From positions 1 to 64,000 of the forward strand of contig CAMBLM010000003.1 in the NCBI GenBank assembly GCA_945868475.1: DNA of 64,000 bases, written 5' to 3'. Source of the DNA: an uncultured Ruminococcus sp. (GTDB taxonomy: Bacteria > Bacillota > Clostridia > Oscillospirales > Ruminococcaceae). The position numbers and the translations under genes are program-made. Of this stretch, positions 15,579-24,942 are shown one piece after another (within the stretch, counting starts at the first letter, position 1; each line of letters starts with the position of its first letter). The notes below the pieces were generated by a model, which saw nothing but the letters and a program-made list of their open reading frames with translations, was not told where the DNA came from and searched no databases.

Positions 15579-18513
15579 ATTTGTCGTTTTCTTCCATAGC
15601 CGCAACAAGGCTGCGGAGTCTGATCTTTGCTGCGCCGAGGTTGTTGATCTCGTCTATTTTTAGCTGGGTATAAAGCTTTCCGCCGCTTTCAAGAATTCCT
15701 CTTACCTCGTCCGTTGTGATAGCATCGATGCCGCAGCCGAATGATACAAGCTGTACAAGCTGCATATCTTTCTGCGTTGTGACATACTGCGCTGCACGGT
15801 AAAGTCTTGAATGGTATGTCCACTGGTTGAGGACATCAAGCTTTGGCGTATGACCCTTTTTGAAGATGCTGTCTTCGGTGATAACTGCGAGGTTGAGCGA
15901 GGAGATGAGCTTATGTATGCCGTGATTGATCTCAGGGTCGAGGTGATAAGGTCTGCCTGCGATGACGATGATAGGCATATTCTGCTTTCTTGCTTCGGTT
16001 ATGATGCGTTCGCCCTCGGTTTCGATCTCGGTCATATACTGTTTGAGCGCGTCCATAGCCTTAACATAAGCTGCGGCTGCCTGCTTTTTCGTAATGCCGT
16101 AGTCTTTGAGCGATTCGGAGAGAACTTCTGCCGAGTGCTTCGGGAGATTTATGTCGATATAAGGCGAGATGAAGTTCTTATCATTAAGTTCGGGGATATT
16201 TGCGCGAAGAAGTTCGGGGTAATATGCAACAACGGGGCAGTTATAGTGGTTATCGCTTTCGCCGTCGTCGATATTATAGCTTTCGCAGGGGTAGAAGATG
16301 AAGTCCGCGCCCTTTTCAAGCAGGCTTATGATATGTCCGTGCGCAAGCTTTGCAGGGTAGCACACAGTATCGGACGGGATAGTGTTCTGACCCTTATAAT
16401 AGGTCTTTCGTGTGCTTTCCTCGGAGATAACGACCTCAAAGCCAAGCTCTGTGAAAAGCTTTGCCCAGAACGGGAGCTGCTCATAAAGTCCGAGCGCAAG
16501 CGGGATTCCGACCTTTGCCTTTGGTGTAACGGTCGGCTTTTCATCTGCCTTTGAGAGGAGGTGTCTGTACTTATATTCAAAGAGGTCGAGCGGTTCGGTG
16601 GTGCGCTTGATGCCTGCACCCTTTTCGCAGCGGTTGCCGCTGATGAATCTTCTTCCGTCGTTGAAGGTTATCATTGTGAGTGCGCAGCGAGAGCCGCAGC
16701 CGCCGCAGTTGAGCTGCTTTGACCGGTATGTAAAGTTCTCGAGAGCCTCGGCAGAGATGATATGCGATGCCTCTTTGCACTTTTCCTTAGCGTAAAGAGC
16801 CGCGCCGAATGCGCCCATGAGTCCTGCGATAGCAGGGCGGACAACGTTCTTTCCGAGTTCCTTTTCAAATGCGCGGAGAACGGCGTCATTGAGGAAAGTA
16901 CCGCCCTGAACAACGACATTTTCGCCGAGTTCGTCTGCGGATTTCGCACGGATAACTTTATATATAGCATTCTTGATGATCGACGAGGAAAGACCTGCGG
17001 AGATATCTTCGACCGAAGCACCGTCTTTCTGCGCCTGCTTGACGGAGCTGTTCATAAATACCGTGCAGCGTGAGCCGAGGTCAACAGGGTGCTTTGCAAA
17101 AAGTCCGAGCTGTGCAAAGTCTGCAATATCATAGCCGAGCGCAAGTGCGAATGTCTGAATGAACGAGCCGCAGCCCGAAGAACAAGCTTCATTGAGCATA
17201 ATGCTGTCGATAGCGTGATTTTTTATCTTGAAGCACTTGATATCCTGACCGCCGATGTCGATGATAAAGTCAACATCAGGCTTGAAGAATGAAGCAGCTT
17301 TATAGTGCGCAACGGTTTCAACGATACCGAAGTCAATGCCCACGCCTGCTTTGATGAGATCCTCACCATAGCCCGTAACGGCGGAGGAAAGTATCGTTAT
17401 CCTGTCGCCCATAAGAGCGTACATTTCCTTGAGCTTTTCGGTGATAACGTCAAGCGGTCTGCCCTTGTTGGAGGTGTAGTGCTGATAAAGCAGCTTGCCC
17501 TCGGGGGTGATAAGCACAAGCTTTGTCGTTGTCGAGCCTGCGTCGATACCGAGGTAAGCACCGCCCTCGTAAGTGCTGATATCCTCATATTCAAGGTCGC
17601 ATTTCTTGTGGCGTTCGATGAACTCGTTGTATTCTTCCTTTGAAGCGAAAAGCGGATCGCCCGTGATGATATCATCGGTCATTTTAGCGTTTTCAATGCG
17701 GTCGATAACATCGTCAAGCGAATATTCGTCCGAAACCTCGTTAGCATGAAGTGCGCAGCCGTAAGCCATAAAGCAGGGGGCATTTTCGGGGAATATAGCA
17801 TTCTCTTCGGAAAGGTGGAGCGTATCTACGAAAGCCTTGCGAAGTCCCATCTGGAACGAAAGCGGACCGCCGAGGAAAAGTATCTTGCCCTTTATCTGTC
17901 TGCCCTGAGCAAGACCCGAAACGGTCTGGTCAACAACGGCCTGGAAGATAGAAGCGGCAACATCTTCACGGCGCGCACCCTGATTGAGGAGCGGCTGAAT
18001 GTCGGATTTTGCGAAAACGCCGCAGCGCGATGCGATAGGATATACCTTTTCAGCATTGAGCGCAAGCTTATCCATTTCGTCTGTGGTAATGCCGAGGAGC
18101 GTTGCCATCTGGTCGATGAATGCGCCCGTGCCGCCTGCGCATGAGCCGTTCATTCGCTGCTCAACACCGCCCGTGAGGAAGATTATCTTTGCGTCCTCGC
18201 CGCCGAGTTCGATAACAACATCAGCGTCGGGATAGCTTTCCTTTACTGCGATAAATGCGCCGAAAACCTCCTGAACGAAAGGAAGCTCGGAAGCGGTAGC
18301 AAGTCCAAGACCTGCCGAACCCGTTATTGAAAGCTTGAACTTCGCATCGGGATAGTCCTTTGCGATAATTTCAAGCTGTGACTTTACGGTTTCCTTTACC
18401 TTGGAAAAATGTCTTTCGTATTTTGAGTAAATTATCTGCTTATTTTCATCAAGAATTACAGTTTTAACTGTGGTAGAGCCGACATCGACTCCGAGTGCAT
18501 AGACTTTGTTCAT
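15568..18513 (-). CDS. Acyl-CoA dehydratase activase-type ATPase (BadF/BadG/BcrA/BcrD)
   Basis: 981-residue cytoplasmic protein with two actin-fold ATPase domains of the BadF/BcrA/HgdC type. The first (1-270) has GVDVGSTTVKTV, ELGGEDAK and NGSCAGGTGAF. The second (about 320-580) has GIDAGSTTTKLV, DIGGQDIK and NEACSSGCGSF. The Cys in each is the expected [4Fe-4S]-bridging ligand of activator proteins. A DUF2229/HgdB-related region follows (LNCGGCGSRC, PSDTVCYPAKLAHG, VIAGRPYHLDPEINHG). Relatives often reach about 1,400 residues; this one stops after the region ending SFGCGIDAITTDE plus a short helix. HgdC-type proteins use ATP to reduce a 2-hydroxyacyl-CoA dehydratase, but no dehydratase gene is nearby, so the partner is unknown. 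Last of a four-gene unit. Confidence 0.85.
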   Translation of the reverse strand: MNKVYALGVDVGSTTVKTVILDENKQIIYSKYERHFSKVKETVKSQLEIIAKDYPDAKFKLSITGSAGLGLATASELPFVQEVFGAFIAVKESYPDADVVIELGGEDAKIIFLTGGVEQRMNGSCAGGTGAFIDQMATLLGITTDEMDKLALNAEKVYPIASRCGVFAKSDIQPLLNQGARREDVAASIFQAVVDQTVSGLAQGRQIKGKILFLGGPLSFQMGLRKAFVDTLHLSEENAIFPENAPCFMAYGCALHANEVSDEYSLDDVIDRIENAKMTDDIITGDPLFASKEEYNEFIERHKKCDLEYEDISTYEGGAYLGIDAGSTTTKLVLITPEGKLLYQHYTSNKGRPLDVITEKLKEMYALMGDRITILSSAVTGYGEDLIKAGVGIDFGIVETVAHYKAASFFKPDVDFIIDIGGQDIKCFKIKNHAIDSIMLNEACSSGCGSFIQTFALALGYDIADFAQLGLFAKHPVDLGSRCTVFMNSSVKQAQKDGASVEDISAGLSSSIIKNAIYKVIRAKSADELGENVVVQGGTFLNDAVLRAFEKELGKNVVRPAIAGLMGAFGAALYAKEKCKEASHIISAEALENFTYRSKQLNCGGCGSRCALTMITFNDGRRFISGNRCEKGAGIKRTTEPLDLFEYKYRHLLSKADEKPTVTPKAKVGIPLALGLYEQLPFWAKLFTELGFEVVISEESTRKTYYKGQNTIPSDTVCYPAKLAHGHIISLLEKGADFIFYPCESYNIDDGESDNHYNCPVVAYYPELLRANIPELNDKNFISPYIDINLPKHSAEVLSESLKDYGITKKQAAAAYVKAMDALKQYMTEIETEGERIITEARKQNMPIIVIAGRPYHLDPEINHGIHKLISSLNLAVITEDSIFKKGHTPKLDVLNQWTYHSRLYRAAQYVTTQKDMQLVQLVSFGCGIDAITTDEVRGILESGGKLYTQLKIDEINNLGAAKIRLRSLVAAMEENDKSNA

Positions 18514-18531
18514 TTATTCATTTCCTCTCGG

Positions 18532-19047
18532 TTAGTCTTTTAGTGCTTTGATTATCCTTTCGGCGATCTCCTCGGGAGTGCCGCTGCCGTCTGCGGTGAA
18601 AGCGGAGTTTTCCTTGTAAATGGGTGCTCTGCCGTCATAGATAAGGTTAAGCTCCTCCTTTGTGTTGTTCACAACGATAGGGCGGTTCTTGTCGCCTGAA
18701 ATGCGCGCATAGCAGCTTTCAAACGGAACATCGATGAAAACGACCGTTCCTGCAGAATTTGCGATATCGGCGTTGACCTTGCGAAGCATCGCACCGCCGC
18801 CGCAGGCGATAACTCCTGCCTTTTCGGAAAGCTCCCTTACAGCGTCCGTTTCGGCATCGCGGAAATAATCCTCGCCCTTTTCGGCAAAGATCTGCGGAAT
18901 AGGCATTCCCTGCTTTTCGACAATATAATTATCCATATCGGTGAAGCCGCAGCCAAGCTTATGCGCGAGCAGCTTTCCGACAGTCGATTTTCCGCAGCCC
19001 ATAAAGCCGCAGAGAAAAACAGTTTTCTTTTTATTATTCATAGTCAT
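18532..19047 (-). CDS. aroK: Shikimate kinase
   Basis: Phosphorylates shikimate at O3 in chorismate synthesis; 171 residues. Walker A is GFMGCGKSTVG, the shikimate-binding DMD is in GFTDMDNYIVEK, and EDYFRDAE plus CGGGAML supply the other conserved substrate contacts. Two starts are three codons apart (MTMNNKKK). GGGAG lies only three bases before the first ATG and nine before the second, so the second (19041) may be used. Located between an unrecognised gene (12 bases upstream) and the activase-type gene (18 bases downstream), without other aro genes. Confidence 0.95.
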   Translation of the reverse strand: MTMNNKKKTVFLCGFMGCGKSTVGKLLAHKLGCGFTDMDNYIVEKQGMPIPQIFAEKGEDYFRDAETDAVRELSEKAGVIACGGGAMLRKVNADIANSAGTVVFIDVPFESCYARISGDKNRPIVVNNTKEELNLIYDGRAPIYKENSAFTADGSGTPEEIAERIIKALKD

Positions 19048-19059
19048 CTTCTCCCGTAA

Positions 19060-19707
19060 TTATTCCCCGTCTGCCGCCTGCGCTTCGTCAGCATATTCAA
19101 GCAGCTTTTCGGATAATCCGTCCTCCATGCAGGTGTAAAAGACCGCAAAAAGCGTGTCCGCAAACCCGAGCAGGAACATATTCTTGTTGGTTATCACCGA
19201 CAGCGCAGGTACGCTGCTGAGAATATATGATTTGAACCAGTCGGCTGTGAAAGGCGGCAGCTTTTTTCCCTTTCGCACAAGATATTTCGTTTCGAGGAAC
19301 GATTCAGTTATTATCTCGCGGTAATTCTCCGCGCCCTTGTCGATAACGGCGTTGTAAAGCCTGTAAAGCTGGTCGTCCGTCATAACATCATCGCCGTTTT
19401 TGACGTTTTTCAGCACGGGTATGCGCACCGCAAGGCTGAATACCATGAGCGGCAGCACCTTGTTGTATTCCTCGCTCTGCATCTGGCGGCAGGTGTAGTC
19501 GTCAATGCGAAGTCCGAGTGAGCGTATACCGTCCGTTTCGGGGAAATTGTTGATGATTATTTTAAGTATGTCCCTTATATCGACATTGTAAAACTCGTTT
19601 TCGGCGAGAGAATAGATATATTTCACGGAGTTATAAAGGCAAACGCCGCTTTTTACGATATAATCGGCAAGTCCGTTTATAGCCGCGCTTTCGTTGATGA
19701 AATTCAT
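19060..19707 (-). CDS. Conserved-looking protein of unknown function
   Basis: 215 residues, no signal peptide, no convincing membrane helix, no motif I recognise. It appears alpha-helical with scattered aromatic residues, and ends acidic (YADEAQAADGE). The start overlaps the stop of the upstream 558-residue gene by four bases (ATGA), so the two are translationally coupled and probably function together. aroK follows 12 bases later. Confidence 0.75.
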   Translation of the reverse strand: MNFINESAAINGLADYIVKSGVCLYNSVKYIYSLAENEFYNVDIRDILKIIINNFPETDGIRSLGLRIDDYTCRQMQSEEYNKVLPLMVFSLAVRIPVLKNVKNGDDVMTDDQLYRLYNAVIDKGAENYREIITESFLETKYLVRKGKKLPPFTADWFKSYILSSVPALSVITNKNMFLLGFADTLFAVFYTCMEDGLSEKLLEYADEAQAADGE

Positions 19708-21380
19708 TCGCTCTCACCGCCTTTTTTCAGTCCGTAAGCTTCTTCACGGGTCATTCTCGTCCAGTTGTACTCCCTGACCTCGGGTTCGGGCTTTTTAGGA
19801 GGTTCTTCCCCGTCATCGTCGAATTTTCCTGCCATAAAAGCATCGGCAAGGCTGTCAAAGGTTTCGGGTCTGAACGGCTTTATGATTCGCACCGAGCTTG
19901 CGTCCGCCTTTATCACCTCGGGGAGAGGTTCGGGCTTCTTTGCAGGAGCGGCGGCAGGCTGAACAGCTTCCTGCGGCGACATTTTTTCCGACTTTTCAAC
20001 ATCTTCGGGATAGCGGAACTGGGTCTGCGGAGTCATTCTGCCCTTTTTCACCTCGGCGCAAAGCCTGTCGGAATAATCGAGGAACTCGCCGAGCTGGTCA
20101 GCGGTCGCCTCGCCTGCCTTGATGTTCTTCTTCATATCGGAAAGGTATCTGCTCCATTCGTGGAACTCCTTTTCGTCCATAGCCTTTCCGACACGCTTGT
20201 AAAGCGCATTGTATATCTTCTGACCTCTCTTTTCAAGCTCGGGAGGTATCTGTTCGGGTTTCTTGGGTTCTTCGTGAACGGTCGGCTCGGGGGGTTCCGC
20301 GGTATGGACAGCTTCCGCCTTTTCAGCCGCTTTGAGCGTTTCCGCTGCTTCGGCAATGGCAGTCCTCAGAGCGTCTGCCTGCTGTCGGCAGGTCATGCCC
20401 GAGCTGTTTATTCTGTTGCAGAGGAAGCTTTCATCATCGGCGACAAAGAATTTTCCGCATTCTTCGCACCTGCGGAAAGCAAGTCCGTTTTTCATTATAA
20501 GGTCGAATTCAAGGTCTATCACAGCCTTGAAGCTGTCGGGGAGATATACCTCAACGGGGTTGCTCTCCATAGCTTCAAGCGCAAATTTCATATCAAGCTC
20601 ACCGGGACGCTTCATTCCGCGGACGAAATCATAAGCGTCCATTGCAAGCTTGTCTTTTATGTATTCACAGTTTTTGCCCTCGGGAACGGACATATCGCCG
20701 CCAAGCTTAAAAGCTTCGGAGAAACGGCGGTAAACGGCCTTTGCCACCTTTGCATTCATAAAAGCGGCAGTCGGCGTTAAACCGGGGTTGCATACGGAAA
20801 CGGACGGAAGATTTTTTCCGACCATTCCAAGCTCGTTTGCGGCAACGGAATAGGAAACATCGAAGTATTCCTTGCGCACTTTTAAGATCTGAGCGGAGTC
20901 AACGGTCTTATCCTCATTAGTGTCATAAATAAAAGCGAGTTTGTTCTGCGCATATTCCTGTAAGCGGACAATGTTCGTCCAGCCGTTTGAAGCCTTGCCC
21001 GACTTGAACATGGAAATGCGGTTGAAAATGGCTTCTTCGTACTTCGTCTTGGGCGAAATGCAGCGGACCCAAAGCTCGTCAAGACTGATGCGTTCGGAGT
21101 GGCAGATGTATTCGATGATGCAGTCGGTCACGATCTCAGAGTAGTCCGCGCCGATCATAGCTTCAATATAAGGGTGGGCAGCAGAAATAACGGACTTCGC
21201 GTTGGAAACCGTGCTTGCAGGAAGATGTCCCGACTTTTTGGCAGCTCTGCCTGCGTCCATGCATCTTTCCCAGAAATATGTGAAATCAAATTCGGTGAAA
21301 TGCAGCAAGGTCTTGCAAAGCTCCAGTTTGTAAAGATCGTTGCTGTCCCTCACCGCAAATTGGATAATTTTTTCTGCCAT
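19704..21380 (-). CDS. Unknown protein with a zinc-ribbon-like segment
   Basis: 558 residues. About residues 300-340 carry a four-cysteine cluster: RRCEECGKFFVADDES, then LCNRINSSGMTCRQQ. This resembles the Cys-rich segment of DUF6076-type proteins, an uncertain match. A Pro/Glu/Lys-rich, probably disordered stretch follows (about 355-400), then a helical segment and another Pro-rich tail. No signal peptide or membrane helix. It is first in the operon, 45 bases or more behind a consensus promoter, and overlaps the next gene by four bases. Confidence 0.72.
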   Translation of the reverse strand: MAEKIIQFAVRDSNDLYKLELCKTLLHFTEFDFTYFWERCMDAGRAAKKSGHLPASTVSNAKSVISAAHPYIEAMIGADYSEIVTDCIIEYICHSERISLDELWVRCISPKTKYEEAIFNRISMFKSGKASNGWTNIVRLQEYAQNKLAFIYDTNEDKTVDSAQILKVRKEYFDVSYSVAANELGMVGKNLPSVSVCNPGLTPTAAFMNAKVAKAVYRRFSEAFKLGGDMSVPEGKNCEYIKDKLAMDAYDFVRGMKRPGELDMKFALEAMESNPVEVYLPDSFKAVIDLEFDLIMKNGLAFRRCEECGKFFVADDESFLCNRINSSGMTCRQQADALRTAIAEAAETLKAAEKAEAVHTAEPPEPTVHEEPKKPEQIPPELEKRGQKIYNALYKRVGKAMDEKEFHEWSRYLSDMKKNIKAGEATADQLGEFLDYSDRLCAEVKKGRMTPQTQFRYPEDVEKSEKMSPQEAVQPAAAPAKKPEPLPEVIKADASSVRIIKPFRPETFDSLADAFMAGKFDDDGEEPPKKPEPEVREYNWTRMTREEAYGLKKGGESE

Positions 21381-21429
21381 TTAAAATAAAGCTCCTTTTG
21401 TAGTCCTGACATACTTACACTTAAAATAA

Positions 21430-21458
21430 ATTATACCACATAAGTCGTGAAATTTCAA
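21430..21458 (-). promoter_or_regulatory. Promoter for the aroK/activase operon
   Basis: On the minus strand TTGAAA, 17 bases, TATAAT, with TGG before the -10. It lies about 50 bases before the 558-residue gene. Confidence 0.75.
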
Positions 21459-21526
21459 TACAAATCGTGCAATTAAATGTGTAATTACAGTGAAAACAAG
21501 TTGGACAAACCGATGCAAATCGTCTA

Positions 21527-21556
21527 ATACTAATTTTTAATCAAAGTGTAGACAAA
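21527..21556. repeat. Fragment of MITE-like family B
   Basis: ATACTAATTTTTAATCAAAG then TGTAGACAAAAA resembles the left arm of the element at 47524-47624 (ATACTAATCTCTAAT, then TGTGTAGAAAAAAA). The right end is missing. Confidence 0.4.
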
Positions 21557-21560
21557 AACA

Positions 21561-21593
21561 GCGCAGTCACGGAAAGAGTACCGTGAACTGCGC
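21561..21593 (-). terminator. Terminator of the six-gene minus-strand operon
   Basis: GCGCAGTCACGG pairs with CCGTGAACTGCGC (21561-21572 / 21581-21593, one bulged base). On the minus strand it is followed by TGTTTTTGTC, just after the metal-receptor lipoprotein gene. Confidence 0.78.
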
Positions 21594-21614
21594 CGGTTTG
21601 TTATATTGCATGCA

Positions 21615-22538
21615 TCATTCTCCGTCCGTCTGTTCGGGTTCATCAAGTGCCTTTATCGCTGCCGCAATGAAATCCGCAGCCTTGCAGACCTCCGAGGTCG
21701 GGCGTTCGAGAAGCTGTTCCGTTTCCTTGTCAAGGCGTATTACCCTGCCGTTTTTCACCGCCGAAAGCTCCTCGGGAAGTCGGGACTTTTTCATTCCCGA
21801 CGGAATGATTATATACTCGGGATCAAGCTCGATCAAACGCTCCTTCGTTAGCGAGATGCCCTCTTCCTCCGCGGCGGCGTTTTTGCCGAGGTGGGAGAAA
21901 AAGTCGCCGCCGAAGCTGCTGTCCGATGCGAACGCAAGCTTTGAGGACATGATATAAACGTAATCTACAAGTATGCCGTCATAGTTTGCGAACGATTTTT
22001 CAAGCTTTTCAAAGCAGGATGAAACTGATGTTTCTTCGTTTTCATCACTTCCGCAGAAAACGCGGTAAATGTCATGGTAAAGGTCATAAAGCCCGTCCAC
22101 CGATGTCGGAGCAGGGATTATAAGCACTCTCGTTCCTGCGCTTTCGATAGCTGTTATGTCCTTTTTCGCGATAGGACTGTGCGAGATAAGAAGTTCGGGT
22201 GCGGCTTTTATTATAGCTTCGGCATCGGGGTTTGCCGATGAGCCGAGGTCTGCGAGCGATGATGACATTCCGTCAAAGCTGCAATAGCTGCTCACGCCGA
22301 CAAGCTTGTCCGAAAAGCCAAGCTCCGCGATTATATCCGTTATCGCAGGTGAAAGCGAGCCGACCGTTTCGGGCGCGGCATTAAAGACGAGCGAGCCTAT
22401 CGTTACGGGATAAGGCTGAACTTCCTCAACTGTGACCTCCGTTGCCTCGGGTACTTCCTCTTCGACCTGCGCACAGCCTGAAAAGGCTGTCAATGTCATT
22501 GCAGCCGCGAGGACTGCCGCAAAAATCTTAACTTTCAA
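21615..22538 (-). CDS. Periplasmic-binding-protein-like lipoprotein (helical-backbone metal receptor type)
   Basis: 307-residue lipoprotein of the FepB/BtuF/TroA-like class that binds siderophores, cobalamin or metals for ABC import. The signal and lipobox are AAMTLTAFSGC. The two-lobed domain begins VTIGSLVFNAAPETVGSLSPAI, with LGFSDKLVGVSSYC, and later ELLISHSPIAK and LDPEYIIIPSGMKK. The start is TTG at 22538, with GGAGG before it; the frame extends 33 codons upstream into the preceding gene. It overlaps the hydrolase stop by 11 bases. No permease or ATPase gene is nearby, so it is an orphan receptor here. Confidence 0.85.
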   Translation of the reverse strand: MKVKIFAAVLAAAMTLTAFSGCAQVEEEVPEATEVTVEEVQPYPVTIGSLVFNAAPETVGSLSPAITDIIAELGFSDKLVGVSSYCSFDGMSSSLADLGSSANPDAEAIIKAAPELLISHSPIAKKDITAIESAGTRVLIIPAPTSVDGLYDLYHDIYRVFCGSDENEETSVSSCFEKLEKSFANYDGILVDYVYIMSSKLAFASDSSFGGDFFSHLGKNAAAEEEGISLTKERLIELDPEYIIIPSGMKKSRLPEELSAVKNGRVIRLDKETEQLLERPTSEVCKAADFIAAAIKALDEPEQTDGE

Positions 22539-23310
22539 AGCTTTCCTCCGTTCCGCCCGTAACCGTGCTTTGTGTTTCTTCGCCAAGAATAAAACCTGCG
22601 ATGATATCCGCCGTTTGCAGTGTTTGCTCGGCTGCACTTATCGAAGCTGTTCCGTCGCCGCGCTGTTCGCCGTAAAATCCGAAGCCTGCGTGGTTTCCGC
22701 CCTCTATGACCTGCTCGGTGAAGTCGGACGGGAGCTTGGACTTTGCCTTTTCATAGCTCTTTCTGTTGAGAACGCCGTCCTCCGAACCGTATACAGACAG
22801 AACACGCATATCGGTTTTGCTCAGGTCTTTTGACGGGAAAGATGCAAGCAGAACAACACCCTCAATGCCGCTGTTTTCCGCTGCAAAATCAGCCGCCATT
22901 GTTCCTCCGAGCGAGTGTCCGCCTATGTACCAATGCTCGACCTCGGGATAGATGCTGTTAAGTCCTGATGCGGAATCTTTTCCGAATATCGCAAGATTGA
23001 ACGGCATTTTCACCAGCAGGCAGAGAACGCCGTCATCGGCGAGCCACTCCATAAGAGGTTCATAAGCCGTGTATTCGACCTTTGCGCCGGGGTAAAAGAT
23101 AAGACCGTATTTCGTTTCGCCGCTCGGCTCGTATGCCCTTAAACTGTCACCGTATTCAATTACTGTGCAGGAATTCAGGCTTACCGCTTCTGCCGCTTCG
23201 GTATCAACGGGGTAAAAATCAAGAAGATAGACCATAACTCCTGCTGCGATCGCGATGACCGCAGCAATAACGGAGCTGATGATTATAAGCTTTTTCTGCT
23301 TGGCGCTCAT
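22528..23310 (-). CDS. Membrane-anchored alpha/beta hydrolase
   Basis: 260 residues. An N-terminal helix (KLIIISSVIAAVIAIAAGVMVYLL) anchors a small alpha/beta-hydrolase domain of the Abhydrolase_5 type. The nucleophile elbow is GGHSLGGTMA, the acid is in SVYGSEDGVLN and the His in EGGNHAGFGFYG. It probably hydrolyses an ester or acts on lipids or peptides outside the membrane; the substrate is unknown. The start at 23310 overlaps the stop of the flavin reductase gene by four bases (ATGA), so translation is coupled. Confidence 0.85.
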   Translation of the reverse strand: MSAKQKKLIIISSVIAAVIAIAAGVMVYLLDFYPVDTEAAEAVSLNSCTVIEYGDSLRAYEPSGETKYGLIFYPGAKVEYTAYEPLMEWLADDGVLCLLVKMPFNLAIFGKDSASGLNSIYPEVEHWYIGGHSLGGTMAADFAAENSGIEGVVLLASFPSKDLSKTDMRVLSVYGSEDGVLNRKSYEKAKSKLPSDFTEQVIEGGNHAGFGFYGEQRGDGTASISAAEQTLQTADIIAGFILGEETQSTVTGGTEESFES

Positions 23311-23810
23311 TTCGTATATACCTTTAAAATTTCGCCGAAATACTGACGGTGAACGGGGTCCTTCGAGTACCACTTTGTCTTGTCTTCATCGGAGATCTTC
23401 TCAAAGTCGAGATCTGCCGAATAAACCTTTTTGCAGACGAAAACAAGCTCTGCTTCCCCGAAAGCGGTTGTACCATCGAGGAAAACGGGAGTAAGGTTTG
23501 CTTCTTTGGCCTTGTCGCAGTCACGGCCCGAATGTGCGCCGCAGAATTTCAGCGCGTCTTTCCGCTCTGCAGGGAGAAAGCTTACCGTGAAGAGGTCGTT
23601 TTTCTCCATAAATCCAAAAGTATGGCGGTTGTGGCGAACAACGGCTTCAAAGATGTTCTTTCCCCACATTTCGCCCACAAATCCCCAGCTTGCTGTCATT
23701 GTGTTGAAAGCTTTTTCATCACCGCTTGTGATAAGGAACCATTCCTTAGAAATTTTATCCCAAGGGTTGAATTTAAGCTCGGAAATGTTTATCTCTTTAA
23801 GTTCGGACAT
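23307..23810 (-). CDS. Flavin reductase-like (FMN-binding split barrel) protein
   Basis: 167 residues. The core FLITSGDEKAFNTMTASWGFVGEMWGK (read in parts), then VVRHNRHTFGFMEKNDLFTVSFLPAE, is the pattern of flavin-reductase-like proteins that bind FMN and use NAD(P)H. An HSGRDCDK segment and a C-terminal QYFGEILKVY also fit. The upstream ATG at 23825 overlaps the Shine-Dalgarno GGAGG, which points seven bases ahead to the ATG at 23810, so the latter is chosen. Middle of a six-gene unit; its electron acceptor is unknown. Confidence 0.88.
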   Translation of the reverse strand: MSELKEINISELKFNPWDKISKEWFLITSGDEKAFNTMTASWGFVGEMWGKNIFEAVVRHNRHTFGFMEKNDLFTVSFLPAERKDALKFCGAHSGRDCDKAKEANLTPVFLDGTTAFGEAELVFVCKKVYSADLDFEKISDEDKTKWYSKDPVHRQYFGEILKVYTK

Positions 23811-23865
23811 AGCAAATACCTCCATTTTGTAATATTTTATTTTATGCGGTAAAAATCAAATTTGT

Positions 23866-24942
23866 TTATATTATCTTTCCGCCGCCGACAACGGTGTCGC
23901 CGTCATAAATTACGAGGGCCTGACCCTTTGCCGCCGCTCTTACGGGTGTATCGAACTTCACGCGGAGCTTACTGTCGCCTGCCGCGGTCAAAGTTCCGCT
24001 GACAGCCTGCATATTATATCGTATTTTCGCGGAAATTCTCATTTCGCCCTTTATTTCCGGGACGGAAATGAGGTTGATATCGTCAGCTTCGACAATATCG
24101 CTCATAAGATCGGCACTTTCGCCGAGAGTAACTGTGTTGAGAACGGGGTCTTTTCCGCAGACGAAAACGGGTTTCCCGAAAGCCGCGCCAAGACCCTTTC
24201 GCTGACCTATCGTATAATGGATATAACCCGAGTGAGTACCCATTTTCACGCCGTCAGTGCCGATAAAGTCGCCCTGCGGAAAGGTCTTTCCCGTGTGCTG
24301 TTCGATGAACGAAGCATAATCTCCGTCGGGGACGAAGCAGATATCCTGACTGTCGGGTTTGCGCGCGTTGACAAGACCGTTTGCTTCGGCAAGCGCACGA
24401 ATTTCGGGCTTATCCATATTCCAGAGTGGGAAAAGCGTTCTTGCAAGCTGTTCCTGCGTCATATTGTAGAGAACATAGGTCTGATCCTTGCGCTCATCGG
24501 CAGCCTTTTTGAGCAGGTAGCGTCCGCTTGCTTCGTCATATACCGAACGTGCATAATGTCCCGTTGCGATGCCGTCATAGCCAAGCTCACGCGCCCTTGC
24601 AAGCATTTTGTCGAATTTTATATAGCGGTTGCAGTTTATGCAGGGGTTCGGCGTTTCGCCGTTGATATAGCTTTCGGCGAAAGCATCCATAACCTTTTCG
24701 CGGAACAAGTCCTTGAAATTGAAAACATAATGCTCAATGCCAAGCTTTCGGCACACGCTCTTTGCGTCCATAACATCGGTCACGGAACAGCAGGTGCGAA
24801 CATCGGGAGCTTCCTCTGTTTCACTGTCGAAAAGCTTCAGCGTACAGCCGTCCACCTCATAACCGTTCTGTTTAAGTATGAGCACAGCGGCAGAGCTGTC
24901 AACGCCACCGCTCATTCCTACAAGAATTTTTTTAAGTTCCAT
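23866..24942 (-). CDS. mnmA: tRNA-specific 2-thiouridylase
   Basis: Makes s2U34 in the anticodon of tRNA-Lys, -Glu and -Gln using ATP and a persulfide; 358 residues. The PP-loop is GMSGGVDSSAA, the catalytic Cys pair is in NPCINCNRYIKF and in DSQDICFVPDGDY, and HYTIGQRKGLG is the conserved tRNA-binding segment. The start codon is directly adjacent to the stop of the HAD gene. Lies among redox genes with no obvious functional tie. Confidence 0.96.
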   Translation of the reverse strand: MELKKILVGMSGGVDSSAAVLILKQNGYEVDGCTLKLFDSETEEAPDVRTCCSVTDVMDAKSVCRKLGIEHYVFNFKDLFREKVMDAFAESYINGETPNPCINCNRYIKFDKMLARARELGYDGIATGHYARSVYDEASGRYLLKKAADERKDQTYVLYNMTQEQLARTLFPLWNMDKPEIRALAEANGLVNARKPDSQDICFVPDGDYASFIEQHTGKTFPQGDFIGTDGVKMGTHSGYIHYTIGQRKGLGAAFGKPVFVCGKDPVLNTVTLGESADLMSDIVEADDINLISVPEIKGEMRISAKIRYNMQAVSGTLTAAGDSKLRVKFDTPVRAAAKGQALVIYDGDTVVGGGKII

